64,000 nucleotides of DNA from Dermacentor variabilis. Taxonomy: Eukaryota > Arthropoda > Arachnida > Ixodida > Ixodidae. Shown here piece after piece: positions 21,800 through 30,655 of this stretch. The notes beneath the pieces are model-generated. The model did no database searches. It was given only the letters and a program-made list of their open reading frames with translations, and was not told the DNA's origin. Position numbers and translations under genes: made by a program. Numbering within the stretch: position 1 is the stretch's first letter; each line of letters opens with the position of its first letter. Location of the stretch: the NCBI RefSeq assembly GCF_050947875.1, contig NC_134577.1, positions 72,171,139-72,235,138 on the forward strand, written 5' to 3'.

Positions 21800-24700
21800 T
21801 GCTGATTTATTGATTGGTTGAAACTTTTATTAGAAGGGATGGCCCCTGGCCTAAGATAGGGGTAAAGGATCAGGTGAAAGGAAGGATGCCTGCTCCCTTC
21901 GCAAAGGACAGCAAAGCGTTAATTCTTCTGGTGGTATCTGCTTGCGGTGCGACCCACTCTTCGTACGATGCCACCTTTAAAGGTCGGGTGTGCTTGTCCC
22001 TGAGGGTGGCTGGGGCAGGGCAGGACCAGATCAGATGTTGGAGATCGACGTTGATCTCAGGGCAGTTGGGCTGTTCCACTTGTGTTCCTCTCCACTTGCT
22101 CAGAACATCACGTGTAATAGATGCCTTAGCTCTTGCTTTGTGGATGAGAACCTGGGCTATTCTGGGAAGTCGAGTGGGAATGGGAAGAAGGATGCTAGGA
22201 ATGGACTCCCGTAGTAGAGCCTTCCTCTCGTGTTTCAACTGGGCAATCTGGTGATCTGGTACAACGACGGATGACGTGGAGCTATAGGTGTGGTCCAGCA
22301 GGGACGGGCTCACTTCACGGCTGCGATGGCGGTCTTCTCTAATTTTCTCGCCTGCAGCTTCATGGGCCGCTCTGTTCCCCGCTCCCCTCATGTAGTGTCC
22401 CGGTGTCCACTGTACGAAAATGCGTGCATGTCTATTGTCCCGCAGGTGGCGGCAGGCTTGCTTTATGCGTTGCGCTATGATAGTCATGTAGGATCGGGAG
22501 TTCAGTTGCTTGAGGGCCTCTTGACTGTAGGTGTATATGTGAACCGTGTCTTCTGTGCGCGCCTCACAGAGTTGAATGGCTTTTTCGATGGTCAGTAGTT
22601 CAAGATCGGTGGCTGTCAAGTAAGCATAGCCGCTGTGGCTCAGGGTGTGTGCTTGCCCGTTTTCTATGTAAAAAGCGGTAGCGGCAAACATTTTGCCTGA
22701 ATGTTCCTCGTATTGTAAGGCAGCATCAGTATATATTTTTGTTCCTTCATGCATTTGCTGCGCGTCTTGTACACTTTGTTGTCTGCGTGCCCTGCCTTCA
22801 CCTTTGGTGCTCGTAGGCAGTGGTCTGGGTTCCGTAACCCTTATTTCATCCCAGGGTGGAAGGAGGTGATCCAGCTCTGGCAGGTGCAGGTTGGTGCCAT
22901 GCAGTGCAGATAGCAGTCGCTGACCATTCCACGTGTTTCTCAGCCTCGTTTCATGGTTATCCTTGTTGGTTTTAACCAATACTTCCAGCGTCGGGAGGCC
23001 GGAATATCTGTGCAGGTCTTCTTTTTTGCGTGTATTGGTAGGCCGGTGATTGCCCTCACAGCCATGTTGTGTAGCTTGTCAAGTTGCTTGTAATTTGCAG
23101 CCGTCAGGTCGTAATGTGGGGCTCCGCGCCTTATCTTGGCGATGCGAACAGCTACCGTAAGCCGTCGTGCAACCTCTGTTCCTGCCCCTCCGCCGTGGTG
23201 GGTTAGCCTCCTTATAATGTGCACCATTGGTTTTCATTGCTGCTTCAAATGTTGCAGCCATGTGCTTGCCGTGTCATCCTTGTTGATTGGGGTGCCCAAT
23301 ATTCTGAGGTATTCCTCTTCCGGTTGGCGAATTTCCTGGCCGTCGAAGTAAATAGTTACGTCGGACCTTCCATGTTTGTCATTTATCATGATGTAGTGCG
23401 TCTTCTCCGGCGAGGGCCTCATGCTTGTTGGCTTCAGCTCCTGATCAATTTTGTCCAGTGCATTTTGTAGCGTTGTTACTTGTTCAGCTGAGCTGAGCCT
23501 ATAGGTCGTCCACAGGGTTATATAATCAGCGAACATTGTAAACCAAAGGTTTTAAACTGCGTTTAACTTCTGCGCGATCTTGGCCATGAAGACACTAAAG
23601 AGTGTAGGGGAGATGACCGAGCCCAGTGGGCCTCCGACAGAGTTGGTGAAGTGCCTGGCTAAATGACCTGGAGATAGTTGAAACTCATATGTCCTTTCTC
23701 TTAAGAATGCTTTCATGAAGTTTACAATTCTGGTGCCTGCTCGAGGGCTTTCGACTGCTTTGATAATAGCAGGGTGGCCAATGGTATCAAAAGCTTTCTT
23801 CAAATCAACTGCTACTAGAATATCTGGTCGTCCTCTGCAAAATTTCGTCTCGCGGTTGATGGTGGTATGCAGAAGATAGAGGCTATCCTGTGTGCCCAAC
23901 TGAGGCCGGAATCCGGTCTGGAAGGGATGAAAGTACCCACACTCCTCGAGGTGGTGGGAGAAGCGTGTGGTAACTTACATATGGTTGGAGTAAGTGAGGC
24001 TGGTCGCATATTGTCGAGTTGTGTCGGTTGCTTGCCAGGTTTCGGTATAGGTATGACAACGGAATGCTTCCAGTGCTTAGGTAGGGAGCAGTCTTGCCAA
24101 TGCTTGTTGATCAACTTTAGGAGCTTGTGCTTAGTAGCTGTGTCTGCATTGCCAAGCATAATCCAGGAGATCCCGTCTTTTCCTGGGGCACTGTTCCGCT
24201 TCACTTGTGAAAAGGCTAGCTCCAACTAAAACAGACTGAATGGAGCACTGATGCCGTCGTAGTTCTCAGACGGCAGAAGGGCGTAGATATCGGATGGTGG
24301 AAAAGGCTGCGGGAAAAAAACGTGTATGCTGCCTCATGCTCTAATTCGTCGACGGTCTGACCGGTGCGGACCAGGATGTTCTCTATGTTATTCCTAGTCT
24401 TCCTTTGACCATTCATAGCTCGGAAGGTGCGCCGCAAGCGCCCTGCACCGGAATGGTGTGTCAGAGGGATACAGAAGTATAGCCATCGCTCCCGGGTGAG
24501 CTGCTTAGCGTATCGTCTCGCCTCTGCTGTTCTTTTGCGCAAAGTCAGCAATTTCTTATAATCCTTCCTTGATAATAGGTATTCTTGCTCTGTCTGCTTC
24601 CTGCTCTCCCAGAGGTTGAGGAGGTGGGTATCTGGTGTGTGGACATCTGTTGTCACCAGTGTGGTAGTTGTGGCTTTTTCTTTGGCCCTGCGCAGGAGTT

Positions 24701-24830
24701 CCTCAACAGGAAGCTCCTCTAAATGTTCATCGAGTGCCTCTCTGAACTTTTGCCAAGTGTCTCTAAGGCGCTGGTTCTCCGCATATATCAGTCCCCTTGC
24801 ACGCGCAGAAGCCGTTTAACGCGATAAATG
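21800..24830 (-). mobile_element. RNase H-bearing non-LTR retrotransposon (I/R1-like), 5'-truncated
   Basis: On the minus strand the order is an N-terminal linker, RT, RNase H, Cys/His knuckle and a 3' end. The 3' end near 21830-21800 reads TAATAAAAGTTTCAACC, which serves as tail and polyadenylation signal. The 5' end has no endonuclease and stops in satellite B sequence near 24830. The coding frame upstream of the RT (AENQRLRDTWQKFREALDEH at about 24790-24731) overlaps the first satellite B monomer (24757 onward). The family differs from the I-like copy at 6064. Confidence 0.8.
21870..24825 (-). pseudogene. LINE ORF2 remnant (RT, RNase H, Cys/His knuckle) with two catalytic changes
   Basis: Reading on the minus strand, 24656-24216 holds the linker (HTPDTHLLNLWESRK, YAKQLTRERWLYFC). 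The RT fingers are at 24225-23815 (NSAPGKDGISW, HWKHSVVIPIPKPGK). The palm at 23899-23552 has VAVDLKKAFDTIGH and a GSVISPTLF segment. The catalytic box reads FADYITLW at about 23533: the second Asp of the usual ADD is Tyr. RNase H (frame 22979-21870) begins KIYTDAALQYEEH, keeps the Glu in DLELLTIEKA, but has YTYSQEAL where TDSQEAL is usual, so another Asp is Tyr. WTPGHYMRGAGNRAAHEAA follows, then a late knuckle segment LQHLIWSCP. Frames shift near 24220, 23850, 23545 and 23000. Both Asp to Tyr changes fit single GAT to TAT substitutions. The element is inactive. Confidence 0.8.
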
Positions 24831-25184
24831 AACGATTAAGCAACGAATAATTTTCGCCCTAAAATTGAAAAAATGGTAAGCCTATAGCGCAAGAAAATAT
24901 CATTTTTCCAACGAAAAATAAAGTGTCTCTAAGGCGCTGGTTCTCCGCATATATCAGTCCCCGGGCACGCTCAGAAGCCGTTTAACGCGATAAATGAACG
25001 ATTAGGCAAATAATAATTTTTCCCCTAAAATTGAAAAAATGGCAAACCTATAAATATCATTTTTCCGACGAAAAATAAAGGGTTTCTAAGGCGCTGGATC
25101 TCCGCATATATTAGTCCCCGGGCACGCGCAGAAGCCGTTTAAGAATACTTTTCGCCCTAAAATTGAAAAAATGGTAAGCCTATA
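24757..25184. repeat. Satellite B, LINE-proximal block (about 2.6 monomers)
   Basis: Three copies of the GGCGCTGG landmark occur at 24767, 24933 and 25090, spaced 166 and 157 bp. The sequence between them contains all satellite B landmarks (GCCGTTTAACGCGATAAATG, AAAATTGAAAAAATGG, CGACGAAAAATAAAG). The first copy is continuous with the coding strand of the minus-strand LINE. These monomers carry CTCTAAGG or TTCTAAGG and CCGCATATAT, the states also seen in the LINE-joined copy, whereas the large array mostly has GCCTAAGG and CCGCTTGTAT. The third monomer has an internal deletion and is cut by the TIR element after AAGCCTATA. Confidence 0.9.
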
Positions 25185-25293
25185 CCCAGGTAGCACACAA
25201 ACTCTTGAGAACGTCGTATTAAGGGATTCAATGTCTGAAACGGATTTTTGACCAAAATTGACGTATCAAAGACGTTCCAAACAAGATTGCTTA

Positions 25294-25364
25294 AAACGAG
25301 GGGTGAATACGTTTTGATAACGTTGGAAGCCAAGCAGCTTACAAACGAGGGGTGAATACGTTTT
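25294..25364. repeat. Subterminal 22-bp direct repeats of the TIR element
   Basis: A 22-bp sequence with core GAGGGGTGAATACG occurs at 25294-25315 and 25343-25364, identical at all positions and 49 bp apart. Such subterminal repeats often bind the transposase in cut-and-paste elements. That role is inference here. Confidence 0.65.
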
Positions 25365-25365
25365 C

Positions 25366-26123
25366 AAAACGACTTCACATGACTATCTCTATCTCTTTAG
25401 TTATCAAGCGTACCGGGTACATTTTCGACAGCGCCCTATTTGGCGGGAGAATTCCTCACTTGTCAAAAAGCACTCGTCGTGTCAATTGCTCCTCTATTAG
25501 ACCTACATTAGAATGAATGCCGCAAGAAAACGAAATTCTTTAGTGGTGTTAACCTAACGTCAGAAGAGACGAAGGATTGCCAATAAAGTTGGTATCCCAA
25601 AAGGAAGTGTTTTGGCCAGCAGGAAGTGGAGTGTGAGTACAGAAACATCAAGGCCACCCTTACGGCAATGGTAGTCGGCCGAGCCTTCAGCAGGAAGAAA
25701 GATCTGTATGACTACCCGGTTCCTTGCAGTGTGTTTGGCATATCAAAGGTGTCATCACTAAATGTGACAATGAGCTCCTGGAAAATGAGCAGCGTCGCAT
25801 GCAAATGCTTCAAAATTCTCGCTGGACAAGGCAGCTTTGCCGTGTTTCCTCTTATTCACAATGCAGGGATGTGAATACCTTACCGCTCAACTAAATTTTT
25901 TTTTTACTGCTGAGGCACGAGGGCTGCACAGTTTTCGTGCGTACAAAGCTAACATTTTGTGCCCAATCGTTTGAACAGTGAAAACTACGGTTTGGTTATA
26001 AACAGTAGCTTCATTTTATTTCCTCCTTGTGTAATATGAAGAAGAGAACGCAGTGGAGGCTTCCACTATTCTGGCATGTACAAGTTCACAATGCTTTGTA
26101 TAAGTACGTATGCAGTTAACCAT

Positions 26124-26182
<59 letters not shown>

Positions 26183-27147
26183 TGCGTGTATGTGTGTGTG
26201 CACATCGTTACCTACATATGAAATTTTAGTTGATATGCATATGCAATACAGTAAGCGTACATTATTCATCAAATAACGTGCTTTCCCCTGGGACCCATGA
26301 ACAACTTGGAGCTTGGCTCCAGAGCGCTAAATCATGAAAGTCAAATAAATGTATTGAGTTAATAAGCGACTTCACTTTTGGTGCCAACGGAGGGACACAT
26401 CGGTACAGTCGTTTATAGTAACGGTGCTTCGTAGGAAGTGTGGCAACGAATTCTATACTGTGAGCACAATGTACATAAAAAAATTTGCAAATACCATCGT
26501 CGATGATTGTTAATGCAAGAGATTAGACTGAGCAAGCGAGCGAACAAAAGAACGCGAGAGAAAGCGAGCGAGAGAGAGAGCGAAATATAGTTATCGTGAT
26601 AGCGAACGAACGAACGCGCGAGCGTTTTCCTTGAAAATCAACAGTCCGGCGACCGACCACCGATGACTGAACTACGAAAACATCCGACGGAGAAGAGACA
26701 GAAAGCTATTCGCTTTAATATTTCTGAAACTCATCGTTATAGGCTCGCCATGTTTGCGCGCAGAGCGTGGTGTGATCGCACTTGTGTAGAAGCTGTAATT
26801 GTTTTTGAACATGCTGTAACCGCAATGACGCGGCACTGAAAGCGGAAAGCGTCCGAAATGAGAGAGGAAACTGAAAGGCCTTGCGGAACGCACAGTGGCA
26901 ACTTCCAGCTTGCCACTCTTGCTGCACGTGGAGTGGCGACAGAACAACGGAAGAGCGCGCGGCGTCTGACTCTGCGCAACATGATTCGCGGGTCGAGAAG
27001 TACAAAAGTGCAATGTGCACGACACGCAAGACGCGCACACTAAGGCGCCACGCCACGGCGCGTCAGCCTCTTTAGCGGCTTCTACAATATTCATCAACCC
27101 ATCAACGCGATCCAACCTTGCGCAAGGTGGCGATACCGTCGTCAAAT
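25366..27147. other. Interior of the TIR element, left part: no gene recognised
   Basis: It contains a short plus-strand frame at 25626-25874 without recognised motifs, a (TA)n run, and a GA-rich patch with GCGAGAGA units at 26535-26580. A 215-codon minus-strand frame (26672-27319) has no family resemblance and lies in a compositionally biased, CpG-rich area. I do not call it a gene. Confidence 0.4.
26127..26182. repeat. (TA)n microsatellite
   Basis: A TA dinucleotide run of about 50 bp inside the TIR element. Confidence 0.95.
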
Positions 27148-27625
27148 CATGTGACCAAGGTGACCACGTGATTCGTGATGCCGGGCAGCCGGGCGAGCCG
27201 GGCATAGTCGCGTCTGGTCGCGTCACCACACTCGCATTGCGCTGTAGTGTGTTTGCGGCTGTTCTGAATGTGCTGCCGCTGCCCTTTGCTATGTAAGTGT
27301 TGCAGTGTTTTGCTGTCAAGAAAACGATATTCTGTGATTAGTTTGGGTTGTGCGATATGTTTGTGTGGTTTTAGTTTGGAAATCAGTAGTGTTTTCAGTT
27401 GTTATGTGACCAAGGCGGCCACGTTATTCGTGAAGCCGGGCATAGTTCCGTTATCGCACTCGCATGGCACTATGGTCTGTTTGCGACGGTGCTGCCGCTG
27501 CTCTTTGTCATGTAAGTGTTGCAGGGTTTTGCCGTCAAGAAAACGACATTCTGTGATTAGTTTGGGTTGTGCGATCTGTTTGTGTAGTTTTAATTTGGAA
27601 ATTAGTAGGGTTTTCAATTGGAGGG
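27148..27625. repeat. Tandem duplication of 222-253 bp, CpG-rich
   Basis: Copy 1 starts ATGTGACCAAGGTGACCACG (about 27149) and copy 2 starts ATGTGACCAAGGCGGCCACG (about 27402). Both include ATGTAAGTGTTGCAG, GTCAAGAAAACGA and GTGATTAGTTTGGGTTGTGC. The start of the unit recurs after 253 bp and its later part after about 222 bp, so copy 2 lacks about 30 bp. Each copy carries an ATGTAAGTG sequence resembling a splice donor. It may be a duplicated promoter or first-exon region, but this is unproven. Confidence 0.75.
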
Positions 27626-30467
27626 CGCGGAGTGGAGGGTACTAATCAGCTCTTCAAGTTCATTGTCATGTTATGTGAGGCGCCTTTTCACTGACGCTGT
27701 AATTAAGGCGTTAAAGGCAGTATAAGGACGAAAGTTAGAGGGACGAAATCGTGCCGGTGTGTCCCTAGCGTCGGGGTCGGCCACTATGCGTGATCCTAAC
27801 AAGAAAGCATTTTGCAGAATGCGACGAAACGCGGCAAAATTTCTGTCTGTGCGCACTTTGCACATCTCCGCAATAGAGCCGTCATCGTGGTATTTTAGTC
27901 TCCCGTTTAGCAAGAGTGTTGCAGACAAGAGAACTGGTTCAAACAGGCTTCTTTTTAATGATTCAGTGCTAGTGCGACATACCGAAAGGTGAGGTCAAGT
28001 GCTCGCCCTATTTTCTTCCCTCGCGCTACAGCGCACTGACAGAATTTTGCGTGCACCATACCGTGCTTTTATCGTTTGCGCTTCAGGTTCTCGATTGTGT
28101 TTTCGCCCCCTTTACCCACGTGATGGGTATTTCATGGTCTTACCGGGTATCACGTGTGTCCATATATTGTGTCCAATATATGAAACGGCCAAATTCGATT
28201 TTATTTGACGCCTCAAATGGTAGTAATGTATTGAGACCCTTGTAGCATTGTGCTTGTTATCAATTTTACTATTTGGCGAATGGATACAGCATTCACGCTG
28301 CATAACTCGCTTGTGGATACTGCATACGTGAGTCGAGTATGCCCTTGGTATAAAATAACTTGTATGCTTTAGGTAGTACGATTGTTTGCAGTTTGGGACA
28401 TGTGTCGGAATGTACGCTGTGCGCCTTTCGCCCTTTACTTAGTCGGCGGCCTGCCGAGTTCATGCGGGTGCCATGTGTGCGCATGGAGTTCGCGAAGCGC
28501 TCTCGCAGTTTTTTGTTTTTTTATATACATGTGTTCTGTTCGCGCGCTTCACACAACAGGGCATGTCGCAGTTCTTTGTCCTTGTGCAACACATTTTCCT
28601 AGCGTACGTCTCTGCATTATTTGATACCGGTTTCACACGGGGCTCTTTTAGGCGCTATCCAGTCCGTTACAAATCGAATTTCTCGGTCGTGATTGGCTCC
28701 TTTGCGCAAGGTACGAGAGTGAGCCAGTCGCATCGATAATTTCGATCCGGATCGGGCTTGATCGCGATCGAGAGTGGTCGCGTGACACCGGTTTTACACA
28801 TGGCTCCCACATAGGGAACACTTTCAGTTCAATGCTACTGAGTGAAGAGCAAGTGCATATATATGCCAGTGGTGGTATGTGGGCAAGTCTTTCTGGTGAA
28901 GCCTATACTTGTGCATTCAAAACAATTCAATTACCAGCGTAGTGCATCAATGTGTCTACTTCGACAAAATGGAGCACCAGTGCAGATATCTGAGCATACC
29001 TCTCCGGGGCAGCAAGTGTGTCTACATTGAAACCACTACCAGCATGTGCGGCAGTTCTATTTCCAGCAGCGGGGCTGCACAATAATCAGTAGGGTGCTCT
29101 GAAGCTGTTTATCTATCAAGCTCTGCCTGGACTGTGTGCCAAATATTTTTGGACGTGAAAGTGGGGGTGAATTGGTAAACATCAGTGGAACTGTGCCTGG
29201 ACTTTGTGGCAAATGTTTTTGGATGTTAAAGTGTGAGTGAACTGGCAAAGAATTTGCTCTGGGCTACATGTGTTAAATGTTTTTCTCATTCAGAGTGCTT
29301 TTCTTTTACTTTAGGAGACTGAAGATGTGCACAAAGTGTGACATGTCAGTGTGCTAATTAATGTATTTGCTGGTTTGCAAATTATTCGTTGCAACTTTGT
29401 TTTTGCCAGAGAGGTACGACTATGCTTCTTGTACAGGACTTTTAGATAAAACACTATTTAATATGACCATTGCTTCCTTTGTTACACAAATGCAGCTTCC
29501 AGCGCTCTCCAGTTTATTTCCATGTTTATGTAAATTACTAATATGAGGCTTGCACATTATTTTCTCACGTTCTGGAGTGGTAAGATGCAGCATTACTGCC
29601 TCATCGTTCGTTGTACTACAGTAGTGTTCCCTTGTTACACTGAAACCCCAGTTTACGTATTCTGTACTAATTTCACTTTATTGCTTTTTTGTTGTATGGT
29701 TATTTTTTCTCGCCGCCCCATTACCTTCTTTGATATACCCAAAGGCAATATTTCCAATTTTGCATTGTTGCCATTTTTTTATTTCTGTCACAGGATTTTT
29801 TTTATGATGGTATGCGGAGGTATTTCTTTTTGTGCTCTTTTCAAGCTTCTAGCTGACTGGTAACATTGCTTCGAGGCAGTTACCATCCGATTCATACTCT
29901 TACATTTTTCAGTCTACTTCTTCCATTCGCCCCGATGTCACTTCTGCATAACTCTAGTCCATCTAATAGCACGTGCTCTTTACTATGATAAATCAGACAC
30001 TTTAGTACACTCCAGGTTTTTCTGTTCATTTTTGTATTTGTACTTGGAATTTTGTTTATGTGCTAGTGAATGTTCACTTTCGAGTTCATTACGAATCCTT
30101 TCTGCGACTTTTATCATTGTTGATGTACTTTTACTTCTATTTGCGTTTCTCACACAGTTTGTTCGAACCTTGCATAAGCATTACATTTTAATACAGTGTT
30201 TTTGCTTTGTCACAATGTTCTCATTTCATGCACTCTTGGCATGAAGGGCTTGGTCTGGACGCCTGCCAAGACATGACCATTTGTTTTTTGCAGGATGTCA
30301 TTCCCTTTGTGGTTGTAAGCATCGTAGCTTAATAAAGGCGGTATTAAGGATTAATTATTCATAACAGGCTCATTTTCGTGCGACTTGGTAAAGAATGCGC
30401 CGGCCATGCGGAGAACAGTGCTTGGAACTGCGCCATGGCTCTCACAGACAACACCGACGCTTCTACT
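27626..30467. other. Interior of the TIR element, right part: no gene recognised
   Basis: T-rich sequence with many short frames and no recognised domain. A repeated ACCGGTTT(C/T)ACACxxGGCTC motif occurs near 28626 and 28787. AATAAA at about 30331 could be a polyadenylation signal of an unrecognised plus-strand transcript. Confidence 0.35.
29124..29249. repeat. Short tandem duplication (70-bp period)
   Basis: About 56 bp beginning TGCCTGGACT and ending TGGTAAA or TGGCAAA occur at 29124-29179 and 29194-29249 with scattered differences. Confidence 0.75.
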
Positions 30468-30655
30468 CATCTGGGGCGCGATTTGAGATCGTTGTTCGAA
30501 ACGCCCGATCAGTTTCACCTCACGCGATTGGCCTAGGCCGTGCCAATGGGTGCGGCTGACGACGTCTGCGCGGCATAGGCCAGTCGCCTGAGGCGAAACT
30601 AAACGCGTGTTTTGAACAACGATCTCTGATCACCCGCGAAAATTAGCTTCAGATG
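30468..30655. repeat. Imperfect foldback (inverted repeat) near the right end of the TIR element
   Basis: The left arm 30485-30544 starts GAGATCGTTGTTC and ends with GGCCTAGGCCGTGCC. It pairs with 30572-30626, which ends GAACAACGATCTC. Arms of about 55 bp match at most positions, across a spacer of about 27 bp. CATCTG at 30468 and its complement near 30650 suggest the pairing extends a little further out. It could be a short MITE nested in the larger element; no target duplication is clear. Confidence 0.65.

Noticed and set aside
26672..27319. 215-codon minus-strand frame inside the TIR element
   Set aside because: No recognised domain. Composition is biased by CpG-rich sequence, and other frames over the same stretch are also open. 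It is not enough to call a transposase or gene.
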